A stretch of DNA of 43,254 nucleotides, taken from positions 1 through 43,254 of IMG/VR virus record IMGVR_UViG_3300029915_000061, one strand, 5' to 3'. Position numbers and translations under genes: made by a program. Below the pieces are notes generated by a model. That model had not been told where the DNA came from and made no database searches. It was given only the letters and a program-made list of their open reading frames with translations. This document shows, one piece after another, positions 27,497 to 36,310 of the stretch (its first letter is position 1; each line of letters opens with the position of its first letter). The stretch is from a virus.

Positions 27497-28357
27497 ATGG
27501 CAACGCAGACGATCATTTCGCAAAACAGTGGGCGCATCACAAAGGGTCCGATTATGAACGGGCCACACGCCTCAGAGGTGTCGAACTACCTTGACCCTGA
27601 CCAGTTGAGGCGCACCGAATACACGGTTTACATTCATTCCGTGTCAAAACGCTCGTTCGAGCAGCCTCACCCCATCTTCCGCAACGTGATTATCCCGGCT
27701 TGCCCAAAAGACAGGCGGTATATCACCTTCATGCGCGTTGGGCATCCGGTACAGATTCCGACCGTTAACCCTGACAACGTGAGCGGCCCTCCGGTTCTTC
27801 GCATTGAGTCCGCGATCCGCTCGGCGCTTTGTGTCTGCAATCCAAGCTATGTCGGCAATAACCTCGCGGTACAGGATACGACCATCGACCCGCAGTATCA
27901 GATTTCCTCCGGCGAGTGCGATCTGACACGGCAGGGTGTGTTCGCTTCACTGAACGAGTTCCCGACAGAGGAAGAACTGAAGAAGGCGGAAGCTCGCCGC
28001 GTGACCTACTACAAGCAGATTTTCGAGGAGATGAACGGCCTTATGCGTTCTGACCCGAAGATGGCTCAGAACAGGCTCGGGCAGGACCATCATCTCGCGG
28101 CTGAGATGTTCGGGCAGGATGTGGACTGGCATCGTGTGGTCAGCCCCAAGATTGAATGCCCGAACTGCGGGGAGAAAATCAAAGAGGGGATTGCGTTCCA
28201 CTATGTCAATGGGAGCAAGTGCATTCTTGATTGGGAGCGGTCGTACTTGGCCGGCGCGGTCAAGAAAGAGGATGTTCCCGAACAGTTTCGCTGGTTTTCC
28301 GATGAGGAGCCAGCAAAGCGCGGTCCAGGTCGCCCTTCGCGAAATTTGACGGAGTAA
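27497..28357 (+). CDS. Structural protein with C-terminal zinc ribbon and basic tail
   Basis: A 286-aa product from ATG 27497 after AAGGA. The N-terminal half is beta-rich (EYTVYIHSVSKRSFEQPHPI, then YITFMRVGHPVQIP) and the middle helical. Residues about 217-245 give CPNCGEKIKEGIAFHYVNGS and a further C, a zinc ribbon. The end (RGPGRPSRN) looks like an AT-hook-type DNA-binding tip. It may bind DNA or mRNA or be a minor head protein. Late position only; function unknown. Confidence 0.65.
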   Translation: MATQTIISQNSGRITKGPIMNGPHASEVSNYLDPDQLRRTEYTVYIHSVSKRSFEQPHPIFRNVIIPACPKDRRYITFMRVGHPVQIPTVNPDNVSGPPVLRIESAIRSALCVCNPSYVGNNLAVQDTTIDPQYQISSGECDLTRQGVFASLNEFPTEEELKKAEARRVTYYKQIFEEMNGLMRSDPKMAQNRLGQDHHLAAEMFGQDVDWHRVVSPKIECPNCGEKIKEGIAFHYVNGSKCILDWERSYLAGAVKKEDVPEQFRWFSDEEPAKRGPGRPSRNLTE

Positions 28358-28362
28358 CAAGT

Positions 28363-28419
28363 TCCGGGGCGAGAGGGTTCTGCCGCGCCCGTCCCGCAAA
28401 GGTTCACTCGGACCCCGGA
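28363..28419 (+). other. Structured intergenic RNA element
   Basis: TCCGGGG (28363-28369) pairs perfectly with CCCCGGA (28413-28419), and inside CGAG can pair with CTCG. The ribosome site of the next gene (TAGGAG) lies just beyond. No T-run, so more likely an mRNA stability or translation element than a terminator. Confidence 0.4.
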
Positions 28420-28437
28420 TTCATTTAGGAGTAGCGC

Positions 28438-29268
28438 ATGGCCAATGTCGTAGTGAACGTTACGAGCTTCCCCACTGTGGCGACCGTCACCAACCTTGTC
28501 CGCTCGGACAATCGCGATGATATGGCTGGCGCGACGAACACCATCGGGGAAGGGCAAATCCTCGTAGACAACCTCAGCACGTCGGTCACGATGGCGAATT
28601 TCTTCAACTCAGCGCTACGGGAAGTCTGCCGACGGCTCAGAATTGTCGGCGCACCGATGCTCATTGCGGACAACTATATTATTTCTGGTATATCGCCGAT
28701 GAATGGACCGCTGGGGCTGGGCGTGGCTGACCCATCGGTACAGGTCTATGTAGGGTCGAACGGTTATTTTGACGGGACGCAGTGGGACTCGACTCGCGGG
28801 CTACCGCAAGGCTGCTATCAGGTTATGCGGTGCTGGGAGCGCGAAACCGCCTCAAACAACGCATTTCAGGATATGGGCGAACCTGCAAACGGCATGGCGG
28901 GAACCTACCAGACAAGCGGATTCGGTCGCTGGGACTGGCGGCAGAATATGGTGTGCCTTCCCGGTTCGCTTGATACGCGGGACTTGCGACTCCGCTACAA
29001 GATGATTCTGAACGCCATTTTCGTCTCAAATGCGAATCCGAACACGACCTATATCCCGATTATGGGATGTGAGGAGGCGGTTGCGCGGACGATTGATAGA
29101 CTGTATGCCGCGCGACAGGGCGGCGCACTCTACGAGATGCGGAAGGCTGAGGCCGACAGCGCTGTATGGGATTTGCTGAATGAAGAGGTTCAGCATAAGC
29201 AGGGGCAGGAATATCAGCCCATGATTTACGGTTCGGAAGCTGGGCCAGTTCTGAGCTATGGTATCTGA
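28438..29268 (+). CDS. Head-to-tail connector candidate (276 aa)
   Basis: A 276-aa product from ATG 28438 after AGGAG. N-terminal VNVTSFPTVATVTNLV, a helix (SVTMANFFNSALREVCRRLR), a loop-rich middle (SPMNGPLGLGVADPSVQVYV) and a C-terminal helical bundle (CEEAVARTIDRLYAARQGGA, then LYEMRKAEADSAVWDLLNEE). A helical bundle with a long loop and the gene position after coat and before the tail genes suit an adaptor or tail-tube-A-like protein. Family not recognised. Confidence 0.55.
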   Translation: MANVVVNVTSFPTVATVTNLVRSDNRDDMAGATNTIGEGQILVDNLSTSVTMANFFNSALREVCRRLRIVGAPMLIADNYIISGISPMNGPLGLGVADPSVQVYVGSNGYFDGTQWDSTRGLPQGCYQVMRCWERETASNNAFQDMGEPANGMAGTYQTSGFGRWDWRQNMVCLPGSLDTRDLRLRYKMILNAIFVSNANPNTTYIPIMGCEEAVARTIDRLYAARQGGALYEMRKAEADSAVWDLLNEEVQHKQGQEYQPMIYGSEAGPVLSYGI

Positions 29269-29299
29269 CCACGGCGTGAGGAGCGCCACAACAGCAACA

Positions 29300-29318
29300 A
29301 ACGGCTGAGGAGGCCGTT
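29300..29318 (+). promoter_or_regulatory. Hairpin covering the ribosome site of the next gene
   Basis: AACGGC-TGAGGAG-GCCGTT: a perfect 6-bp stem with the Shine-Dalgarno bases GAGGAG in the 7-base loop, ending six bases before ATG 29324. Pairing would present or mask the site, giving a simple control of translation. Confidence 0.5.
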
Positions 29319-29323
29319 CCCAA

Positions 29324-30256
29324 ATGGCAAATCAAATTCTTGTTAACCCTTGGCCGCTGATGGGCGTTGATTTCACCGAACGGGCGGAAATCATCACCGG
29401 GTCCATCGCGCTCGCTGGCGCTGCAACCGCAACAGGCGAACCCCTGAATTGGGCGAGCCTTGTTTCGGGTATTGGCTATAACGACTCGAACCTAGTCGGA
29501 TACGGAAACTGGGCGGCAGTGCCTGGAATCGTCCAGAACAATGCGACCTCGCTTGTGACGACCTTTGCGGCCTCGGCTGGAACTATCACCGCGACTGCGG
29601 CGAACAACTTCTTCCCCGGCCAGCGCGTTTCGTTCCTTGGCAACACGAGCGTACTCGGCTTGCTGCTGAATGGAACCTCGGCGACAGTCGTCACCGCGTC
29701 TTCCAGCCAATTCACATTCCTCAGCGCCGCAACCGGCACCGGAACATCAGAAGTCGGCCTTGCGGTTGCAACGGGCGCACAGCCTGTTGAGCTTCTCGCG
29801 CCGAATGGTCCCAGCCTCACCGCTCCGGTCACTGCGGTATCTGCATCTGGCGGCATCATCACTGTGACGGCGGCAAACTTCTTCCTTCCCGGCGCTGCGG
29901 TGGTCTTCCAGAATCCTTCGGCTGGCACCCTCATCACGGCACTGGCGAACAGCGGAATTACCTACACCGTGATTCAGTCTACTGGCACGGCGTTTACCAT
30001 CGCCTCGGCCCTGACTGGCACAACCGGAACGGCAAACGCGGTAGGCTTCAACGTGGCTCAACCGTACTGCGTGGACTTCTGGTCTACGAAGGCAAGCGGC
30101 TACATCTACTCCTACTCACAGGCGACGGGCGTTCTGTTCGTGCAGGTTGGCGGCGCATCTGCCAGCTTGCCGGCAGCGAATCTTTCAGCAGGTGCATATC
30201 CTGCTGGCGTTCTCAGCGATGTTGTTCGCTTCCAGGCTTGGTTCCGCAAGGGGTGA
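29324..30256 (+). CDS. Structural protein with duplicated beta domain (310 aa)
   Basis: A 310-aa product from ATG 29324. Two internal copies are obvious: TITATAANNFFPGQRVSFLG (about residue 90) and IITVTAANFFLPGAAVVFQN (about residue 175), each followed by Ser/Thr-rich strands and a TGTGT-type turn. The protein ends VVRFQAWFRKG. It is Gly/Ala/Ser/Thr-rich with few charges, as in decoration or tail adhesin proteins. Similar VG/PG-type strand modules occur in the 1606-aa and 241-aa proteins. Role unknown. Confidence 0.65.
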   Translation: MANQILVNPWPLMGVDFTERAEIITGSIALAGAATATGEPLNWASLVSGIGYNDSNLVGYGNWAAVPGIVQNNATSLVTTFAASAGTITATAANNFFPGQRVSFLGNTSVLGLLLNGTSATVVTASSSQFTFLSAATGTGTSEVGLAVATGAQPVELLAPNGPSLTAPVTAVSASGGIITVTAANFFLPGAAVVFQNPSAGTLITALANSGITYTVIQSTGTAFTIASALTGTTGTANAVGFNVAQPYCVDFWSTKASGYIYSYSQATGVLFVQVGGASASLPAANLSAGAYPAGVLSDVVRFQAWFRKG

Positions 30257-30259
30257 TTT

Positions 30260-33200
30260 TTGCCGGGTCAACCAGTAATTCTCGACACTTTCGGGGGGAT
30301 TGTCTCAACTACTCGTCCAGAAGACTTGCCAGATGGGGCATCCCCTCGGAACAACGATGTGGACTTTGTGGTGGGGCGCTTCGTTCAGCGTCCCGGCACA
30401 CAGAACGTCTATTCCTATGTAGGCAGCGAATACGGGCCTCATGGCGGCGGAACTGCGACGGACCTGAATACTGCGGGGAATCCGTGGTCGAATCCCGGAA
30501 ATACGCTGCTGAATACGGGAGTTTACGCGACGTGCTCGATCGGCGGGAACGCGAACACATTTACAACAGCGGCGACTGGCACATCTATCGGCGGCGGCGT
30601 TGCATGGTCAAACCCTGCCAATATTGATTCCGCAAGCCTATACGCTTCGGTTGCGCTCTCTTCGGGCGGTGGAACGGAGACCCCATCGACAACCAGCGGG
30701 ACAGCGCACGCTCTCGCAACCAGTTCCAACCCCAGCCAAAGTAATTCGCTGGCAATCGGCTCTTTTGCTTCCTTCGCTGCTACGGCGGCAACTCTTTACG
30801 TCACGGTCAGTGGCTCAAATGTCAATGGCGGATCCGGTAATGGGTCTATGGCGCTCGCCTACTCAATCAACGGCGGAACCTCGTGGACAACAGCGCAAAT
30901 ATGGAACGCGAGTTTTTCGAGCACGACGGTAACGATTCCGATTACAGGAATCACCGACCTGAGTACAGTAAAGATTCAGATTACGGCTGACGCGGCGTAT
31001 GACGGCGCGGGCCTGAACAACGACAATGTGACCATCACCGTCACCAACTGGTACGCGACGGTTGCAGGCGGTTCCGGCCTGACCTCTCAGACGCTCAATG
31101 CGGCCTTTTCAGGAATTACCGTTCCGTCCAATGCGACGATTACAGGTGTGGCCGTTTCGTTTCGCGGATACTATACGGGCGCTGTACCGACCGTGGCGCT
31201 CTCGCTGAACGTTGGGACAGAGATAGATACCTTTTCGATGCTGGCAATGCCGGGAACCTACCTTGGCGGCTCAAGCATTGACCTTTGGGGCTACTCCAGT
31301 TGGACTGCATCGACCATCAATTCCCTCGTTGCCAGCTTCAACGCATCCAGCACTGGAACGACCTCCGTATTCCTGAACAGCGTGAACCTGATTGTCTATT
31401 TCACGCTTCCGAACGCAAGCGACAAAATCCAGATTCAGGAGTTTACCTTCGGGCTACCCTCCACGATTTCTGTCACCGGAATCGCGCTGGCAGCGAAGGC
31501 TTTCGGCACAGGCGCAACCCTCCACGCGCAACTGCTCAAGAATGGCGTAGCGTTTGGGAGCGCCTACTCGATAGGGATGGGAACGGTTGTCTCAACGCTC
31601 ACCCTCGGTGGCGCGAACGATGCATGGGGCGCGAATTGGACCTATGCAGATGTGGATTCGCCTACCTTTGGCGTTGCGGTATGGGTGCAGACCTCAAGCT
31701 CAGCAAGCGCGTCTATCGGCTACTGCACACTTGCCATTTTCGGGACTTCGCCGGGTGCCAATTTCAATGGGATTGTGGACGCGAACATCAATCAGACAGA
31801 CCAGACGACGCTGCTGCTCGATGCGAATGGCTCAACGTGGAAGGAGGATGTAAGCAACGCGCCGAATCAACTTGCGCTGGCCTCGGTCATTCCGCTTGCA
31901 ACTCCCGGTTCCTATTTGAACGGTCTGGACGCGAACGGGTCTGCATACATGGTCTACTCGGACTTGACACAAGGCATCTCTCAGCCGATGCAGTATAACG
32001 GGCAGTGGTGCGACAGGATTACGCAGGTCGGTCCCGCTCAGGCTCCAATATTCACGCCTCAGCAGACGACCTCGGACAGGTTTGCGATTACCTCGATTTC
32101 GCAGCCAGCAGCGGCTTCGTATGGGTACAGCTACTTCCTGCAATCGAGCGGACCCGGTTCAGTTGCGCCGGGGAACGTCATTACATTCTACTACCAGGAT
32201 TCAACGCTTGGCTCGGCAAATGCTGACCTTGTGGCGGCGTGGGCAACTGGCAACGCTGTCATTATGTATGTGTCGTTTGCCGGAACGCCCGGACCATTCG
32301 GGCCGCAGGTGGTTCAGGTCACGTCGATTGGCGAAGCAAGCCCTCCAAGCCAGCCGCGCAATTTCTACTACTTCACTTTCGTTGTGACGGGGAGCGCGTT
32401 CACCTATTATCAGGGAAGCGGTCACGCTGGCTACACAGCCAACTTCCAGCGGTCGCTTGCTACACTCCTCGCAGCGGCCGTCCCGGGACTGACCGTTGGG
32501 AGCCAGATTACGGTTGCGGGAAACATCGTGGCTGGATATGACAGTGTTTGGACGATTACACAGGCGCTTGATTCCGGCGCGATGCAGATTACCAGCACAT
32601 CGGTAACGGGCGGAGTGGCAACCTACAATTATGCGATGCAGTCAGGCACCGCACCTGCCGTTGGCGAACTGGTCACGATTACCAACACTACTAACGCCCT
32701 CGGACAGTTGAACCTGACCAATGCTGCAATCGATACCTCGACAGGCGGCTCAACGGGCTACTTTACTATACTCGTGTCCATCACCGCGACCTTTCTCTCT
32801 TCGTCCGAGCCTACGAACGCGGTAGCGACTACGGCGGGAACCATCTTTGCCTTTGACCCGGGCGCGGCACTACTAACGACCTCCACGAATCCGATATTCG
32901 GCCTTGGCACAGGCGGAACGCTCACCTTCGCAAGCGCGTTGAACAACACCATCACGCCGGGAGTAAAGCAGGGAAGCGTCTTCTTCATCACAAGGAACGG
33001 CGCAGTGACGCGGCCAGCCCCTCCGTCAAGCGTGACGATTCCAACCAACTGCGGAGCCATTCTAGCCAGCAGCATACCGACTGGGCCTCCGAATGTGGTG
33101 GCAAGGGGAATCACGTTTACCGAGAGCGGGCAGAACGAGGTTGTCGGCGCGAACTTCTACTATTACGACACCGCGCAGACATACACGGTCAACGGCATCG

Positions 33201-35080
33201 AACTGACCTCGGATGCGCTGATTATCCCCGACAACACGAGCACGACCGCGACATTCTCGTTCTCAGATGCGGTACTGCTTGCCAGCGATGAGATTGATGT
33301 TCCCGGCAACGACTATTTCAATCTGATTGAGCTTGGGAACCCCGCATGGGTCTTCCAGTATGCGAGCCGGATGCTCTATGGGCTTTGCCAGGCGAAGGTG
33401 CAGAACTTTCTGAATCTGACCTTTGACGGCGGATTCCTGCCTGTTTCCTACCCGCAACTCGCGTTACCTTTGGGATGGAACTATCAGGCGACGGGAACGA
33501 TGGGCCTTGTGCCTTCGCTCGATTTCGGCAACGCGTTCAGCATAACGAATACGACCGTCGCGCCTATCACCAACGCGGCTGTTCTCTTCCAATCGGCATA
33601 TCAGGACTACCTGAACGTCAACATCCTCCAGCCGAATACGGTGTATTCCGTGCGCGTTAAAGCGCGGTCTACCGGAGCAGATGGGCAGATAGTGACGATT
33701 CAACTCCCCACCTACGCGAACAACGCCTTTGCGCCTGCACTCTTTGGTTCGGCGACGTTCTCCTTCAACCAGGGCAGCTACCAGATACAGGCCTCAACTC
33801 TGATTACAGGGACGGGCCTTGCGACGGTTCCATCCGCGCTGCAAATTGCTATTGGCGTGAGTGCGCTGGCGGTTGGTGCTGGAGTAGAAATTGACAGGAT
33901 TGAGGTTTTCCCGACAAATAGCCCCGTGGACACGACAACCATCTGGACAAGCTACGCGAACAAATTTGAGTCAGTTGACATCAACTCTGGCAGTCTTGGA
34001 ATTGGCGCGGAGAACTCGCAACCTGCAAATGGGGCGTTTGAGATTCTTGAGCAACTGTATATCGAGAAAGCAAGGTCGCTCTCGGTAACGCAGGACTCGC
34101 CAAACTACGAGCCGAATAACTGGACCGTCCGGCAAGCAAGTGACAGGGCGGGAGCAGTCGGGCCAAACGCTTTTGATGAGGGCGAAGAGTTTACACTCAC
34201 AGCGAGCCGCAATGGAGTCTATTACTTCGATGGCGGCAAGCCACAGCCCATCCTGCGGGAATTGCAGAACACCGCTGTAGGCCTGAATCTATGGGAATAC
34301 GTAAATTGGGATGCAGGGAAGACGCTGTGGATCCGCAACGACCTCAACAATCGTAGGCTGCTGATTGGGATTCCGCTCATCACGCCGAACCCATGGCTTC
34401 CGAACGCAGCAGCGGCTACCCCTACAAGCCCGAATGTCATTCTGATGTGCAACTACTCAGGATGCCCGACCGGGCCGGACCTTGCCGAAAGCGCAGAAGT
34501 CCACATGACGATGTTCGGCGACCTGAAAGCACTGGATATGAAGCGCAAATGGTCCATCTGGCAGATTCCGTGTCCAGTTGGCGAGTTTGTGCCGCGAAAC
34601 GACGGCTACAGCGCACCGATATTCCTGTGCAACGGCATCAACTCCAGTAAGATTTACCAGTTGGTGAATGGCGCGGCGGATGGAACAGGCCAGAACACGG
34701 ACGATGGCGTTGCAATCAACTGGACATATTGCAGCTATGGACTTGTGAAGGCAAAGCAGGGGCAACAGGTGCAGGGACTTGGCGCATTGCGTAAGGTCTG
34801 GTACTACCTTGCTGCAACGATGTCAGGGACTGGACAGGTTTCCGGCAAACTCTACTCGAACACGCTTGGAGCGGCTCCGCAGAACACCTATACGATTCCG
34901 CTACCGTTCACGCTGTCGTATCCGGCGCAGAATGACCAGGAGCGCGTCCTAGAGATTGGCGGTCAGCGCGTCTTCATCGAATTTAGCTCGGTTGGCAGTG
35001 GCGGATATAGTGAGATTGGGCCTGTAATGATTGATGGCGAGATGGACAAGGTCAGTCCGCATCGAGGTGTATCCTCTTGA
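30260..35080 (+). CDS. Giant virion protein (1606 aa), tail hub/stabilisation-like
   Basis: TTG start at 30260, with AAGGGG seven bases upstream. The opening (ILDTFGGIVSTTRPEDLPDG, then VVGRFVQRPGTQNV) follows the start found in phage tail-hub or stabilisation proteins (G...LPDGAS..NNDV....RPG). Most of the length is Ser/Thr/Gly-rich beta sequence with repeated Ig-like modules (PAVGELVTITNTTNALGQLN). The C-terminal 400 residues are more globular (NNRRLLIGIPLITPNPWLPN) and include CNYSGCPTG and FVPRNDGYSAPIFLCNGINS. This is the largest gene and likely the main short-tail or baseplate component. A hidden lytic domain cannot be excluded. Confidence 0.7.
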   Translation: MPGQPVILDTFGGIVSTTRPEDLPDGASPRNNDVDFVVGRFVQRPGTQNVYSYVGSEYGPHGGGTATDLNTAGNPWSNPGNTLLNTGVYATCSIGGNANTFTTAATGTSIGGGVAWSNPANIDSASLYASVALSSGGGTETPSTTSGTAHALATSSNPSQSNSLAIGSFASFAATAATLYVTVSGSNVNGGSGNGSMALAYSINGGTSWTTAQIWNASFSSTTVTIPITGITDLSTVKIQITADAAYDGAGLNNDNVTITVTNWYATVAGGSGLTSQTLNAAFSGITVPSNATITGVAVSFRGYYTGAVPTVALSLNVGTEIDTFSMLAMPGTYLGGSSIDLWGYSSWTASTINSLVASFNASSTGTTSVFLNSVNLIVYFTLPNASDKIQIQEFTFGLPSTISVTGIALAAKAFGTGATLHAQLLKNGVAFGSAYSIGMGTVVSTLTLGGANDAWGANWTYADVDSPTFGVAVWVQTSSSASASIGYCTLAIFGTSPGANFNGIVDANINQTDQTTLLLDANGSTWKEDVSNAPNQLALASVIPLATPGSYLNGLDANGSAYMVYSDLTQGISQPMQYNGQWCDRITQVGPAQAPIFTPQQTTSDRFAITSISQPAAASYGYSYFLQSSGPGSVAPGNVITFYYQDSTLGSANADLVAAWATGNAVIMYVSFAGTPGPFGPQVVQVTSIGEASPPSQPRNFYYFTFVVTGSAFTYYQGSGHAGYTANFQRSLATLLAAAVPGLTVGSQITVAGNIVAGYDSVWTITQALDSGAMQITSTSVTGGVATYNYAMQSGTAPAVGELVTITNTTNALGQLNLTNAAIDTSTGGSTGYFTILVSITATFLSSSEPTNAVATTAGTIFAFDPGAALLTTSTNPIFGLGTGGTLTFASALNNTITPGVKQGSVFFITRNGAVTRPAPPSSVTIPTNCGAILASSIPTGPPNVVARGITFTESGQNEVVGANFYYYDTAQTYTVNGIELTSDALIIPDNTSTTATFSFSDAVLLASDEIDVPGNDYFNLIELGNPAWVFQYASRMLYGLCQAKVQNFLNLTFDGGFLPVSYPQLALPLGWNYQATGTMGLVPSLDFGNAFSITNTTVAPITNAAVLFQSAYQDYLNVNILQPNTVYSVRVKARSTGADGQIVTIQLPTYANNAFAPALFGSATFSFNQGSYQIQASTLITGTGLATVPSALQIAIGVSALAVGAGVEIDRIEVFPTNSPVDTTTIWTSYANKFESVDINSGSLGIGAENSQPANGAFEILEQLYIEKARSLSVTQDSPNYEPNNWTVRQASDRAGAVGPNAFDEGEEFTLTASRNGVYYFDGGKPQPILRELQNTAVGLNLWEYVNWDAGKTLWIRNDLNNRRLLIGIPLITPNPWLPNAAAATPTSPNVILMCNYSGCPTGPDLAESAEVHMTMFGDLKALDMKRKWSIWQIPCPVGEFVPRNDGYSAPIFLCNGINSSKIYQLVNGAADGTGQNTDDGVAINWTYCSYGLVKAKQGQQVQGLGALRKVWYYLAATMSGTGQVSGKLYSNTLGAAPQNTYTIPLPFTLSYPAQNDQERVLEIGGQRVFIEFSSVGSGGYSEIGPVMIDGEMDKVSPHRGVSS

Positions 35081-35655
35081 GCAATGCGGCCAAAGGCGGG
35101 TTGTCTGGCGGACGGGCGTTGACGAAGTTGATGCAGGAGAACCCGACGCATGGCTCACTTATCCAGAAAATCATAACCGCAGTGAACACGCTGGCAGACA
35201 ACACCGCTTCGAGTGCGGTTGGGCGCATAACGCCTCCTCCGCCTATCAACGCGCTAAACGTCAAGGTATCAGGCGAATACGCTCATGTGACCATCACGCA
35301 TACAGGGAATATTCAGCAGGGAATATCTTATTTCGTAGAAGCCGCGAACAACTCTGATTTCATCGGGGCGCATCCGATTCACTTCGGGACCAGCCGAACC
35401 CGCGACCCGATACACCTTGCGCCATTGGATGATGCGGGAGTTGCTCAGACGTGGTACTTGCGGGGTTACGCGCAGTATCCAGGTTCCGACCCTTCGACTC
35501 CTGTCCCATTCGGCGGAACGGTGCCAACTCCGGTGACGACTACCGGAACGACTCGGTTGACGTGGCAACCGTCCACAGGCAGCGGAACGGCTTCCAATTC
35601 AGGGCAGCAAGCGGCGTGGGGTTTTGGGAAAATACCCCGGAGGCAGAATCAGTGA
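35077..35655 (+). CDS. Tail protein with fibronectin-like domain (192 aa)
   Basis: TTG start at 35077 overlapping the previous TGA (TTGA). A short helical N terminus (LTKLMQENPTHGSLIQKIIT) is followed by Pro-rich PPPPINALNV and a beta sandwich (residues about 55-150) with YAHVTITHTGNIQQGISYFV and QTWYLRGYAQYPGS, fibronectin-III-like. The tail is Thr/Gly/Ser-rich. Probably a tail-fibre or decoration component. Confidence 0.65.
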   Translation: MSNAAKGGLSGGRALTKLMQENPTHGSLIQKIITAVNTLADNTASSAVGRITPPPPINALNVKVSGEYAHVTITHTGNIQQGISYFVEAANNSDFIGAHPIHFGTSRTRDPIHLAPLDDAGVAQTWYLRGYAQYPGSDPSTPVPFGGTVPTPVTTTGTTRLTWQPSTGSGTASNSGQQAAWGFGKIPRRQNQ

Positions 35656-35722
35656 GCAATAGGATACTCAATTTGTTATCATCAAAGCGACACTGGACGG
35701 GTGTCGGGGAAGGTACTCGCCC

Positions 35723-36310
35723 ATGTTTGGATTAGGTGGACCCGGTTACGATCAAGCTCTCGACGCAGCGAAGAATGCGAGCAACGTAGGCGCGGGATAC
35801 GGCGCAGATGCTTCCAACGTCAACTCTCAGTTGATGCCATTCCTAACCCGCGAATTGAACAACCCCCAAGGCTATACGCAGCAACAGACTGGCTCCATGC
35901 TCAATGCAGCGGAGGCCGGTGCAGGCGGCGCGACGGCGGGGCTGAATACCGAAGCGAACCTTGCATCGGCGCGGGACCGGAACAGTGGCGGGTTCTCTGG
36001 CGCATTGGATGAGGCTGCAAGGGACAAGGGCAAGACGCTTTCCGGCATATCGAGCGGGATTGCTTCTCAGGACGCGAATTTGCAGCAACAGCACCAGCAG
36101 GACGCGGCTTCCGGCCTCAGCAATATGTACGGGCAGGACACGTCTGCGCAGTTGAAGGCGATGGGGCTGATTCCTGAAGATGTGAACGCAGCCAGCAACG
36201 CCTACGGCAAGGGTGATTGGGCTTCTGGGCTGAATACGATGCTTGGAACTGCTGGAAATGTCGCAAGCATGGCATCCGGGTTTAAGATACCGGGATTCGG
36301 AGGGTTTTAA
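35723..36310 (+). CDS. Internal virion/ejection protein candidate (195 aa)
   Basis: A 195-aa product from ATG 35723 after GGGGAAGG. Ala/Gly/Ser/Gln-rich, low in charge and highly repetitive, with a Gln-rich helix (QDANLQQQHQQDAASGLSNM) and a hydrophobic Gly-rich end (NVASMASGFKIPGFGGF). This composition suits the internal proteins of podoviruses that leave the head before the DNA. It is first of three such genes in a row. Confidence 0.6.
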   Translation: MFGLGGPGYDQALDAAKNASNVGAGYGADASNVNSQLMPFLTRELNNPQGYTQQQTGSMLNAAEAGAGGATAGLNTEANLASARDRNSGGFSGALDEAARDKGKTLSGISSGIASQDANLQQQHQQDAASGLSNMYGQDTSAQLKAMGLIPEDVNAASNAYGKGDWASGLNTMLGTAGNVASMASGFKIPGFGGF

